A stretch of 64,000 bases of DNA from Mesorhizobium sp. BR1-1-16 (GTDB lineage: Bacteria > Pseudomonadota > Alphaproteobacteria > Rhizobiales > Kaistiaceae). The notes beneath the pieces are model-generated. The model had not been told where the DNA came from. It saw only the letters and a program-made list of their open reading frames with translations, and did no database searches. Positions 1-8,057 of the stretch are shown here, piece by piece. The DNA is taken from contig NZ_JAIUIE010000003.1 in NCBI RefSeq assembly GCF_020165495.1, positions 1 to 64,000 of the forward strand, read 5' to 3'. The position numbers and the translations under genes are program-made. How positions within the stretch are numbered: the first letter of the stretch is position 1; each line of letters begins with the position of its first letter.

Positions 1-859
1 GCCGGCGCGCGAACATGATGTCCAGCACGTCCTCGGACCCTGGTACAAATTTGATGGGGTTGTTGTCGGCCGGGCCAATCATCGTGCGGTCATGACTCTT
101 TACCAGCGCCTTGGCGGCGGCGCGCGCCTTGAGCAGTTGCGCCAGTTCGTCGACCGCGATCCGCAACACCGCACCGATCTCGGTCGCGACCTCATGAGGG
201 TCGCGCTGCTCAAAGACCTCGGGAGAAACGCCAGCGCCCAAGGCGATGGCGCGCAGGATTGAGGTGCCGCTCGGCTCCTCGCCCGGCACCTGCTTATCGG
301 CAGACCGGCCGGTAGAGCTCATCCCGGGAGAGCTGGCCGCGGGCATGAAGGGTTCGCTGCTGAAAGCCACGCCCTCCCGCGGCAAGGGACGCACAGCAAT
401 GCCCTCGCGCTCCCGGCGCAGCGCTTCATTCTCACGGTCCGTGAAAAAGCCATCCGCGCGCGGCCCGACGGCCGGCGGATAGATCTTCCCGGCCGAGCGC
501 GCCATCGTTGCGGGACCGGCGCGAATATCCGCTACCCCGCCGCGCCTGCCATCGATCTCGACCTGCAGCTCATAGCGGCCGATCCGGAGGCGGTCGCCGT
601 TGGCCAGCCGATAAGGGCTGGCGATGCGCTGGCTGGTGCCATTGACAAAGGTTCCATTGCGCGAATGGTCGAAGAGCCAGAAATCACCCTGCTCGAAACG
701 CACCTCGCAATGGCGGCCCGAAATGAACAGATCGGGATCTGGAAGGATCCAGTCGCCCCCTTCGCGGCCGATCTCGAAGCTGCGCCCATCCGACCGGAAG
801 CTGAGCGGGCCGGCATTGGGCAGCCTATCGACATTGTCGATCGTCAGCCTGATTTGCAT
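1..859 (-). CDS. FHA-domain T6SS regulator, TagH/ImpI type (3' end outside window)
   Basis: The frame is open from an ATG at 859 to the window edge, so the C-terminus is missing. The N-terminal 90 residues form a forkhead-associated fold: GREGGDW, then SGRHCEV, then DHSRNGTFVNG, the usual phosphothreonine-binding loops. A proline/serine-rich linker follows. The last visible part (DRTMIGPADNNPIKFVPG, then EDVLDIMF) matches the start of the VI_FHA C-terminal domain of TagH proteins. It is a second copy of the gene type found at 16180-17646 and is divergent from vgrG. FHA proteins of this type usually act with the PpkA/PppA kinase-phosphatase pair in post-translational control of T6SS; neither is visible here. 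The family is well supported; the specific role is inferred. Confidence 0.85.
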   Translation of the reverse strand, partial: MQIRLTIDNVDRLPNAGPLSFRSDGRSFEIGREGGDWILPDPDLFISGRHCEVRFEQGDFWLFDHSRNGTFVNGTSQRIASPYRLANGDRLRIGRYELQVEIDGRRGGVADIRAGPATMARSAGKIYPPAVGPRADGFFTDRENEALRREREGIAVRPLPREGVAFSSEPFMPAASSPGMSSTGRSADKQVPGEEPSGTSILRAIALGAGVSPEVFEQRDPHEVATEIGAVLRIAVDELAQLLKARAAAKALVKSHDRTMIGPADNNPIKFVPGSEDVLDIMFARR

Positions 860-1065
860 CCGCAGCGACCCATCGTCCGACCTGCCGGCCTATCGGCACA
901 GCAACACGACTATCTTTGGTCATCCTAGCAGTTTCTTGCTGCGGCGGGACAGTGGCATCGACATTTCTCTCGCTGGTAGAGCGCGACGACAGTAGCTTTT
1001 CCGAGTGGTGAAACTTTGCTAGTCTTGAGGACTGCAATGGCCGCGGCGCCGGAGAGGCACGACTT

Positions 1066-3390
1066 ATGCCCAGCGATCGTGCAACGACGGTCCGTACGCC
1101 GCTCGGTGGGGACACCTTGACCTTCACGCACCTTGCCGGCCGTGATGAGGTAAGCCGGTGTCTTTCCTTCACCGTAGGCTTTGTCAGCACCGATCTTGAT
1201 ATCGACCCGCTGAAGATGTTGGGGCAGCCAGTATCGGTGCAGGGCGAGGCAAAGCCGGAGCGCTGGTTCAGCGGCCTGGTGTCAGATTTCAGAATGACCA
1301 AGGTAGAGTCGCGGCTCGCTTACTATGAAGCTACGCTGCGGCCTTGGTTATGGTTCCTCGGCAATAGCACCGACTGCCGCATCTTCCAGCATAAGAGCGT
1401 TATCGAGATCGTCGAGGACGTATTTTCGGAGTATGGCATCGCCAAATTCGAGAAACGACTGCAAGGATCATACCCCCAGCGCGAATATTGCGTGCAGTAT
1501 GATGAAAGTGATCTGGAATTCGTACAGCGCCTGCTCGAACATGAGGGAATTTTCTATTTCTTCGAATACGGCGACGACGAGCACACGCTCGTGCTGGTCG
1601 ACGCCATGAACAAGCTGCAGCCGGTGCCGGACTACGAAGAGATCGCGTTCAATCCCGATTTCGCCGTCCGACCCGACGCCGAATACATCACCAGCTGGAT
1701 GCCCGGGCGTTCGGTGCGGTCGGCGGCCTATGTCCACACTGACTATGATTTCACCAAGCCCGGCGTCGACCTGGCGGCGAAGTCCTCATACGCCTTCAGC
1801 CACGGGCAGGCGGACGGCGAGCAATATCATCAGCCCGGCGCTCATCTCGACACCGGCCGCGGCGACAAGATCGCCGCAATCCGTCGAGAGGAACTGCAGG
1901 CCACGCACGAGCGCGTCACCGCAAGGGCCAATGCACGTGGCCTCCATGCCGGCTGCACCTTCAAGCTGGTCGAGTTCCCGCGCGACGACCAGAACCAGGA
2001 ATACCTTGTCGTCGGCGCCGACTACCGCCTGCATGATCCGGGCTATACGACGGGGGTAGATGCCGGAGGCGATACATTCCAGGTCCTGCTGGAGCTTGCC
2101 CCGACGTCGCTGCCCTACCGGCCGCCGCGCCTCACGCGCCGCCCGATCATGCGCGGGCCGCAAACCGCGACGGTTGTCGGACCATCCGGCCAGGAGATCT
2201 ACACCGACAAATATGCCCGGGTGAAAGTCCAGTTTCACTGGGACCGGCTAGGCAAGAAGGACCAGGATAGCTCGTGTTTCGTGCGCGTCTCACAGGTCTG
2301 GGCCGGCAGCGGCTGGGGCTTCATCCAGATTCCACGCATTGGGCAGGAGGTGGTCGTCGACTTCATAGAAGGAGACCCGGACCAGCCGATCATCACCGGA
2401 CGCGTCTACAACGCCGCGCAAATGCCGCCCTATGCCCTGCCCGGCAACGCCACCCAATCGGGCGTGAAGAGCAATTCCTCGCTGGGCGGCGGCGGCTGGA
2501 ACGAGTTCAGATTTGAAGATTTGGCTGGCAAGGAGGAAGTTTATTTCCAGGCGCAGAAGGACCACAACCTCCTCATCAAGCATGATCGCGGCAAATTGGT
2601 CCAGCACGACCAGTCCGACCGCATCGACAATGACGCCAAGCATTCGGTCGGGCACGACCTCGCCGAGGATGTCGGCCACGACAAGACACTGAGCGTCGGC
2701 CATGACCGCACCGGCAACATCGGCAACAATGACACCGAAACGGTTGGGGCGAACAGGTCGCTGACCGTCGGCGCTAACGAGACGATCCATGTCGTGGCCA
2801 ACGCGACCGAGAACATCGACGCCAACCACTCGCAAACGGTCGGCCTCAGCCAGACGATAACCGTTGCCCTCGCTCGGACCGATACGGTTGGCGCTGCCGA
2901 GATCCGCACCGTCGGCGCCGCGCAGACAAACACGATCGGCGCGATGCGCGCCGTCAGCGTCGGCATCAACCAGAGCCACGACATCGGCGCCGCCGACAGC
3001 TGGAATGTGGGGGCGAGCCAGAGCGTGACGATCGGGGCGTCTCAATCGGTCACCGTCGGCGCTGACCAGACGCTGAACGTCGGCTCCAAACGCACAACCA
3101 GCATTGGCGCCGATGATACGACCAGCGTCAGCGGCGCGCGGGCGCTGTCGGTTGCCAAGGACAGCAGCACCGGCATCGATGGCGACAGCAATATCAAGAT
3201 CGGCAAGAAGCTGACCATCGATGTCGCGGAATCCATCACACTCACCTGTGGTTCCGCCTCCATCACGATGAAAAAAGACGGCACCATCTCCATCGAAGGC
3301 AAGGACATCTCGATCAACGGCTCCGGCAAGATCAGCGTCAAAGCCTCGAGCGATGTCATCATCAAGGGCAGCACCATCAACGCCAACTGA
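1066..3390 (+). CDS. vgrG: VgrG spike protein (TssI)
   Basis: This 774-residue protein forms the trimeric tip of the T6SS needle. Residues about 1-345 are the gp27-like base, 385-455 the gp5 OB-fold with the typical GFIQIPRIGQEVVVDF and GRVYN segments, and about 525-716 a long beta-helix built from roughly two dozen eight-residue units of the form VGxxxTxx. The C-terminal 60 residues (CGSASITMKKDGTISI and beyond) end in STINAN. There is no extra toxin domain, so this VgrG is a carrier rather than an evolved effector. It is followed after 10 bases by a DUF6484 gene with a GGAGG ribosome site. The ATG at 1066 gives a normal N-terminus. Confidence 0.95.
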   Translation: MPSDRATTVRTPLGGDTLTFTHLAGRDEVSRCLSFTVGFVSTDLDIDPLKMLGQPVSVQGEAKPERWFSGLVSDFRMTKVESRLAYYEATLRPWLWFLGNSTDCRIFQHKSVIEIVEDVFSEYGIAKFEKRLQGSYPQREYCVQYDESDLEFVQRLLEHEGIFYFFEYGDDEHTLVLVDAMNKLQPVPDYEEIAFNPDFAVRPDAEYITSWMPGRSVRSAAYVHTDYDFTKPGVDLAAKSSYAFSHGQADGEQYHQPGAHLDTGRGDKIAAIRREELQATHERVTARANARGLHAGCTFKLVEFPRDDQNQEYLVVGADYRLHDPGYTTGVDAGGDTFQVLLELAPTSLPYRPPRLTRRPIMRGPQTATVVGPSGQEIYTDKYARVKVQFHWDRLGKKDQDSSCFVRVSQVWAGSGWGFIQIPRIGQEVVVDFIEGDPDQPIITGRVYNAAQMPPYALPGNATQSGVKSNSSLGGGGWNEFRFEDLAGKEEVYFQAQKDHNLLIKHDRGKLVQHDQSDRIDNDAKHSVGHDLAEDVGHDKTLSVGHDRTGNIGNNDTETVGANRSLTVGANETIHVVANATENIDANHSQTVGLSQTITVALARTDTVGAAEIRTVGAAQTNTIGAMRAVSVGINQSHDIGAADSWNVGASQSVTIGASQSVTVGADQTLNVGSKRTTSIGADDTTSVSGARALSVAKDSSTGIDGDSNIKIGKKLTIDVAESITLTCGSASITMKKDGTISIEGKDISINGSGKISVKASSDVIIKGSTINAN
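2638..3225 (+). repeat. 24-base (eight-residue) repeat encoding the VgrG beta-helix
   Basis: The coding sequence repeats with a period of 24 bases. Units such as VGHDKTLS, VGHDRTGN, VGANRSLT, VGASQSVT and VGADQTLN share V/I-G at positions 1-2 and T/S near position 6. DNA identity between units is modest, so this is a protein structural repeat rather than a recent tandem duplication. It is expected to form the needle part of the spike. Confidence 0.85.
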
Positions 3391-3400
3391 GGAGGTCGCA

Positions 3401-3823
3401 ATGGACGTGCTTGAGCGCATCGATGGCGTCGTAATCGGTCTGCTGGTCGGCTTCGATGGAAGATCGCCGCTTGTCGTGTTCGTCGGCAACCCGAGCGAAA
3501 CTGCCGTTCCGGCGCGGTGCCTTTGCCAGTTGGAGGCAAACGCTGTCGGCTGCGAGGTCGCCCTGCTCTTCGAAGGCGGCGACCCGGCGCGGCCGCTCAT
3601 CATCGGCCGGATCGTCGAACCAAGGCCGAGCGAAAAGCCAGCCGAAGTCGTGCGCGATGGCGAAAGCCTTGTCATCAATGCCCGGCAGCGCATCGAGCTT
3701 CGTTGCGGCCAAGCCTCGATCATCCTTGAGAAGGACGGCAAGATCACCATCCGCGGTACCCAGCTGACGAGCCAGGCGAGCGGGGTGAACATCATTCGCG
3801 GCGGCGCGGTGCACCTGAACTGA
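3401..3823 (+). CDS. DUF6484-domain T6SS accessory protein
   Basis: This 140-residue protein starts at an ATG seven bases after a GGAGG ribosome site that overlaps the vgrG stop region; an upstream in-frame start inside vgrG is less likely. The N-terminal half (IDGVVIGLLVGFD, then GGDPARPLIIGRI) is the DUF6484 fold, which resembles an OB-like segment of VgrG. The C-terminal 50 residues (RCGQASIILEKDGKITIRG to VHLN) are clearly similar to the last 60 residues of the VgrG encoded just upstream. The gene sits between vgrG and a TIGR02270 gene with 7-10 base gaps, so it is probably co-transcribed and acts at the spike. The biochemical role is not known. Confidence 0.8.
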   Translation: MDVLERIDGVVIGLLVGFDGRSPLVVFVGNPSETAVPARCLCQLEANAVGCEVALLFEGGDPARPLIIGRIVEPRPSEKPAEVVRDGESLVINARQRIELRCGQASIILEKDGKITIRGTQLTSQASGVNIIRGGAVHLN

Positions 3824-3830
3824 GGTCGCC

Positions 3831-4991
3831 ATGCGAGAGATCGCGGCCATTCCGGCCATCGTCGACCATCATGCGGGCGATGCGGCTTTCCTGTGGCTGA
3901 GGCGCCGGCACGAGATCGACGGACCGCTCCTCGGCGAGACCGATATTGGCCGCATAGACCAACGCCTTGACGCCAATATCGAGGGACTGGTTGCGTCCGG
4001 CAAAGCCGGTTGGGAAGCCGCGCTCGCACTGTTTGCCGATTATCCTGAGCCGGGGGAAGCGTTTCTGCTCGGCATCTTGGCGCTCTTGTCAGGCGAGAAG
4101 GATGCGGTCGGCGAGGCGGTCGATGCATGCGCGGGACTTGGCGCGTTCGGGATCAATGCCCTGTCGGGCGCCATCGCGCGGGTGCACCGCGAAACGCTTC
4201 GTCCCTTCGTGACCGATTGGCTGGATTCGGCCGAGAGCGCGATACGATGCCTCGGCCTCTGCGCGCTCAGGCACAATCGCGTCGATCCCGGCGCACGGCT
4301 GGACGTGTTGATTCAAGCGGCGGATCCGCAGATACGCTGCCAGGCGCTGCGGCTGGCGGGCGTTTTGAAGCGACACGACCTGGCACGGCCGATCGCCGAG
4401 AGCCTGGCGGGCGAGACCGATCGGGAGTGTCTTGAGGCAGCGCTCGCCCTTTGCCTGCTCGACGAAGCGCCACACGCTCATCCGGCGCTGGACAGGCTTG
4501 TGCTGGGCAGGTCCGGCCAGCGGGCGGCTGCGATCGAATTGCGGCTGTTGACGACGCCGGTCAAGGCCGGAAAAACCTGGCTGCAGAAATGGCTCGAACA
4601 ACCGGCCATGCGAGAAGCGGCGACCGCCGCGGTCGGCCTTTTCGGCGACCGCAGCATCATGCCCTGGCTGATCGGCAGGATGCGCGAGCCGGACGTGGCG
4701 CACGCGGCCGGGCTGGCGCTGCGAGATCTGTTCGAGGTCGATTTCAATGATCTCGCACTGTTCAGCAGCGATCCTGCCGAGCTAGGCGAAGCGTTCGCCG
4801 AGGTCAGCGCTGTGCTGCCCGTGGCCGACAAGGTCGAGGCCTGGTGGGACGAGGGCCGTGGCGGCAAGGGTTATGGCACGTTTAGGTCGATGCGCCGCAT
4901 CCGCCTCGACGCGTTGCGAGCGGCATTCGATCACCCCGAAACGAGGCTTCAGGACTGGCGACAGACACGCCATTTTCCCGCCTGGCTCTGA
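3831..4991 (+). CDS. TIGR02270-family HEAT-like repeat protein
   Basis: A 386-residue protein with alternating short helices rich in Ala, Leu and Arg, consistent with HEAT/ARM-type repeats (for example ALRLAGVLKRHDLARPIAES). The N-terminal IVDHHAGDAAFLWLRRR and the C-terminal MRRIRLDALRAAF are typical of the TIGR02270 family, which is found almost only in T6SS loci of the VgrG/DUF2169 type. It starts 7 bases after the DUF6484 gene and converges with the ketosynthase-like gene 22 bases downstream. The function is unknown; a protein-binding or effector-loading scaffold is a reasonable inference. Confidence 0.8.
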   Translation: MREIAAIPAIVDHHAGDAAFLWLRRRHEIDGPLLGETDIGRIDQRLDANIEGLVASGKAGWEAALALFADYPEPGEAFLLGILALLSGEKDAVGEAVDACAGLGAFGINALSGAIARVHRETLRPFVTDWLDSAESAIRCLGLCALRHNRVDPGARLDVLIQAADPQIRCQALRLAGVLKRHDLARPIAESLAGETDRECLEAALALCLLDEAPHAHPALDRLVLGRSGQRAAAIELRLLTTPVKAGKTWLQKWLEQPAMREAATAAVGLFGDRSIMPWLIGRMREPDVAHAAGLALRDLFEVDFNDLALFSSDPAELGEAFAEVSAVLPVADKVEAWWDEGRGGKGYGTFRSMRRIRLDALRAAFDHPETRLQDWRQTRHFPAWL

Positions 4992-5013
4992 CCGCCGTGC
5001 TGACGCCGAACGA

Positions 5014-6057
5014 CTATCGCACCGTCGCCCTTGCCATGACCGCGGCCGCTCGCAGCCCGCCTTCGGAAGCGACCTCGCACATGACGACCGGGCCCGGGGC
5101 ATAGCCATTGACGAAACTGTCCGCGGCAAGCATCAGCGCGAGCGCCCCGCCGGCCGTACCGACATCGCCAACCGTCATGGCCGGATAAGCGGTCGCCATC
5201 ATCTCGCGCCGGGTCCGATAAAAGCGCGGGCGGGTGATCAGCATCTCCCAACCTCCGTAGCGTTCGCCATTGCCGTTTGAAATGACGAAATCGATATCGG
5301 GCTCCGAAGGGCCGGTGCCGCTCACCGCATCTCGCAGCGCGCCGAGCATGGCCCGCCCCTGGCTGTAGCGATCCGAAAGAACCGTATCCGTCTCCTGCGC
5401 GATGCCGACGCCATGGATGGCGGCAACCAAGGCTGCGTCGCGAGCAGGCTCGCGCGTCAAACGCACGAACACGGCCCCCTCGCCGGGGACGAGACCTTGC
5501 GCATTGTCGTCGGCCTTCAATCTTCCGGCCTGGCCGAGTCGGGCAAGGTCGATTTCGTTGATGAGGCTGTCGACGCCACCCAGCAGGACCTGCGCCGCGC
5601 CTTCCTCCATGAGAGCCAGCGCCCGCTCGACCAGGCCGACGCAGACGCCGGCGCCCCCATCGACGGCGCGCGAGGACGGATGGAATCGAAGACCGGTCGC
5701 CTCAATGAGCGCAGCCAGGAAATCGCGCGGCGGGATGTCGGTGAAGGCCGGGTGGCTGCGGAAGGCTTCCGGCGGCGTGACAAGCAGCGCGGTCGCTGCG
5801 GCGACGCCTGGATCGTCGCTGCCCAGCGCCTCCTTGATGGCCCGCGCGGCCATATTGACCAGCCATTCGCCTTGCGTGCGGCGGAGACGCCAATGCGCCG
5901 GAATTCGCGCGACGACTTGGCTCGTTCCGAACGGCTCGGCCATCGTCATGTCCTCGAAAGCCGACAGGGCGGCGCGGATGGCGGAGATGGTCTGCCTCGA
6001 ATTCAGCCCCGCTGCGGTGACGGCACCAGCGCCAACGACATAGAGCGGTTGCTTCAT
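5014..6057 (-). CDS. Ketosynthase-fold (thiolase superfamily) T6SS-associated protein, probably not a condensing enzyme
   Basis: This 347-residue protein has the layout of a beta-ketoacyl-ACP synthase: VVGAGAVTAAG at the N-terminus, a nucleophile-elbow-like GGAGVCVGL around Cys139, LLGGVDSL, and GLVPGEGAVFVRL. The two catalytic His motifs are altered: the HGTGT position reads NGNGE (261-265), and the usual GH-T-GAAG reads VGDVGTAGG (296-304). Condensing activity is therefore unlikely. The ATG at 6057 overlaps the DUF2169 stop as ATGA; an upstream start would run back into DUF2169 and is rejected. It is the last gene of the long minus-strand T6SS operon. Such genes often sit beside DUF2169 and DUF4150 genes; the role is unknown. 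Confidence 0.8.
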   Translation of the reverse strand: MKQPLYVVGAGAVTAAGLNSRQTISAIRAALSAFEDMTMAEPFGTSQVVARIPAHWRLRRTQGEWLVNMAARAIKEALGSDDPGVAAATALLVTPPEAFRSHPAFTDIPPRDFLAALIEATGLRFHPSSRAVDGGAGVCVGLVERALALMEEGAAQVLLGGVDSLINEIDLARLGQAGRLKADDNAQGLVPGEGAVFVRLTREPARDAALVAAIHGVGIAQETDTVLSDRYSQGRAMLGALRDAVSGTGPSEPDIDFVISNGNGERYGGWEMLITRPRFYRTRREMMATAYPAMTVGDVGTAGGALALMLAADSFVNGYAPGPVVMCEVASEGGLRAAAVMARATVR

Positions 6058-7139
6058 GGCTGCCACACGGGCCGGTCGACGACCCCGCCAGTTCCGCGCG
6101 GGTCGATATAGGCCTTGCGCTTTCGCGCGGCGAGCAGGAAGCCCGATGTGACATGGCCGAAGGCGATCTGGCGCAATTGCGGCGTGCCGCGTCGCGTAAC
6201 CAGCGCGAGTCGCGCCTTGAGGGTCACACGCCACAAATCCGGCTCGATGATCACCGTATCGGCCTTGAAGCGCTGCTGCTCGACGCGGTCGTCATAGATG
6301 AGCTGGATCGGCGCGACCACGCGCGGCAGGCGAAAATCCCAGCGGCCGGTCGGCGTCATGCCGATGACCGTGACCGGCTCGCCGCCCTCGATCTGCTGCA
6401 GATGCTGATCCGCCGGCGCGCTGAGATTGTAGCGCGGATCGAAATCCTTCGGCGGCAGCGGCCACTGCGTGTCGATCCAGGCCTGATCATAGGTGCCCGC
6501 GAGCGGCAGTCGCGGCAGCCAGCCGCGGCCGAGCGGGCCGAAACCGGCCGGTTTCGGTCGGTCGGAGGGTCTCAGATAAGGTTCGTCGGGATAGGCGATG
6601 TTGGGGGCCTGGGTGCGTACGCACGGGTCGGCTGATCGGGCGTGGTGATAGCCGATGCCGACCGGATTGCGCTGGTCGAGCCGGCCGTCCGGCTGCGTGC
6701 CACCATAGGCGCGCTCATAGACGACAGGCATGGTGAGGAAAGGCTGCGGCGCGCTGTAGCTGCCGGCGTCATAGATGCGGTCGCCGACCACGTTGAGCAC
6801 CTTCTGCAAGCTGCCGACGCGAACCCCAACCTGCATCTCGGCCACCGGCCGGCCTTTCTGGGCGTAAGCCGTACCGTTCATCAGGAACTCGGCACCGGGC
6901 TTCACGGGCGCGATATCGGCCTCGTAGCGGTTGGACGAATTGGCCGGATCGCCGAACGGGATGTCCCTTAGCGCGACCGGCATCTGATCCTCAGAGACTC
7001 GCAGTTCCGGCGCACCGTCGAGCGCGTCGAAGCTCGCCGAGAACATGACGACCAGCACCTCCTGGCCATCGGCATTGAGCTGCACATGGGTGGCGGCGGC
7101 GAAGGGCGTTCTGTTTTCAATCCAGACCGCGAACGTCAT
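6054..7139 (-). CDS. DUF2169 adaptor protein for PAAR-like effector
   Basis: A 361-residue DUF2169 protein. Features seen include the opening WIENRTPFAA, the FGDPANSSNRYEADIAPVKP segment, PVVYERAYGG, and the DFDPRYNLSAPADQ stretch that is characteristic of the family. DUF2169 proteins are genetically linked to DUF4150 (PAAR-like) effectors and are thought to load them on the VgrG tip. Here the gene is 3 bases downstream of two putative immunity genes and two genes from the DUF4150 effector, which fits that role. Cytoplasmic; no signal peptide is visible. Confidence 0.88.
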   Translation of the reverse strand: MTFAVWIENRTPFAAATHVQLNADGQEVLVVMFSASFDALDGAPELRVSEDQMPVALRDIPFGDPANSSNRYEADIAPVKPGAEFLMNGTAYAQKGRPVAEMQVGVRVGSLQKVLNVVGDRIYDAGSYSAPQPFLTMPVVYERAYGGTQPDGRLDQRNPVGIGYHHARSADPCVRTQAPNIAYPDEPYLRPSDRPKPAGFGPLGRGWLPRLPLAGTYDQAWIDTQWPLPPKDFDPRYNLSAPADQHLQQIEGGEPVTVIGMTPTGRWDFRLPRVVAPIQLIYDDRVEQQRFKADTVIIEPDLWRVTLKARLALVTRRGTPQLRQIAFGHVTSGFLLAARKRKAYIDPRGTGGVVDRPVWQP

Positions 7140-7142
7140 TGC

Positions 7143-7622
7143 TCAGCACCAGTTGCCGTTTTCGTCGATGCCGATCGGCCAATAGGGCATGGCGGTCAGG
7201 AGTATTACATAATCCTGGCAGCCACTCTGAATGAGCCACTCGAGAAGAAACACTTCGTGAGGCACCACGCTGGTTGGGGAACGCCGATTCTCCTCTTCGC
7301 ACGCCAGCCAGTACTTTCGCACGAGCCAGACGACTTTCGGGTGGCCCGCAGGGCCGGCGACTCCTTTGGCCTCGATCGTCTGGAGGATTGCCTTGTCTAC
7401 CGGAACGCCGATCTCCATGCGCTCTTCAACACTAGCGTTCCACGTCTCCGACGCTTGGGCGAATACGTCGATGAGGTCGCGCAAATAGGCAGCAAACAGC
7501 GCACGATGACCGACCGAGCCGGTTCCTGGTACCGTCTCCTCCGCGCGGCCACGAACGTCGAGGGGCGCTCGCAGTAGCCGGTAAGTTCCATTCTGGATGT
7601 TGTGATTGACGAGCAGTGTCAT
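7143..7622 (-). CDS. Putative immunity protein, second copy
   Basis: A 159-residue soluble protein that I do not recognise by family. It shares with the next gene upstream (7626-8048) the block GPAGHPKVVWLVRKYW (GPASHPRVIALFRKYY in the neighbour), a following LLEWL element (LLSWL), and a C-terminal PIGxD motif ending in Cys. The two are thus diverged tandem paralogues. Position directly downstream of a PAAR-like toxin gene, small size, acidic character and duplication all suggest immunity to that toxin. No signal peptide is seen, consistent with a cytoplasmic nuclease target. Confidence 0.65.
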   Translation of the reverse strand: MTLLVNHNIQNGTYRLLRAPLDVRGRAEETVPGTGSVGHRALFAAYLRDLIDVFAQASETWNASVEERMEIGVPVDKAILQTIEAKGVAGPAGHPKVVWLVRKYWLACEEENRRSPTSVVPHEVFLLEWLIQSGCQDYVILLTAMPYWPIGIDENGNWC

Positions 7623-7625
7623 CCC

Positions 7626-8048
7626 TCAGCACTCCTCGAAGTCCGGATCTTCCCCGATGGGTATGAAGTCGAACGTCCTCATGAAGTCTGCCAGCTCAGG
7701 CTCGGTGTCATGCAGCCAAGAAAGGAGCAGCGTCACCGGAGGGACCGGCCCGCCCCCGTCGCTCTCCTCAGGCTGTTGCTCGGCCCCTGAGCCCCACATC
7801 TCGGTTTCGTTCTGCGGTACGTAGCCAGGAATAGAGGCGTTCAGCCTCGTCGTTTCGAAATAGTACTTCCTAAACAGGGCAATGACCCGAGGATGACTCG
7901 CAGGCCCTGCTGGCCAGCGGGCGTCGACAAGCTCTTTATTGACTTCGTGCACGCGAATATCATGCCACCATTCTAGCAATGTTGGAGCAACAATCTTCAG
8001 ATCTTCTATCCAACGACTACGTATTTCTGCATACGGCCCAGAGATCAT
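7626..8048 (-). CDS. Putative immunity protein, first copy
   Basis: A 140-residue acidic protein starting 9 bases after the stop of the PAAR-like effector gene. It carries IRSRWIEDLKIVAPTLLEWW at the N-terminus, the shared GPASHPRVIALFRKYY block and a C-terminal PIGEDPDFEEC. It is a paralogue of the gene that follows it 3 bases later. Toxin-immunity pairs in T6SS operons have this spacing and order, so immunity is the best reading. Other options are a chaperone of the effector. No domain name can be assigned from sequence reading alone. Confidence 0.65.
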   Translation of the reverse strand: MISGPYAEIRSRWIEDLKIVAPTLLEWWHDIRVHEVNKELVDARWPAGPASHPRVIALFRKYYFETTRLNASIPGYVPQNETEMWGSGAEQQPEESDGGGPVPPVTLLLSWLHDTEPELADFMRTFDFIPIGEDPDFEEC

Positions 8049-8057
8049 TTCGCGCTC

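Noticed and set aside
860-1065. Possible sigma-54 promoter upstream of vgrG (TGGCAT near 953)
   Set aside because: The -12 part does not fit (TTTCT in place of TTGC), so it is too weak to call.
2290-4128. 612-codon minus-strand open frame
   Set aside because: Antisense to vgrG, DUF6484 and part of the TIGR02270 gene; the Asp/Gly-Ala-rich repeats mirror the VgrG octapeptides.
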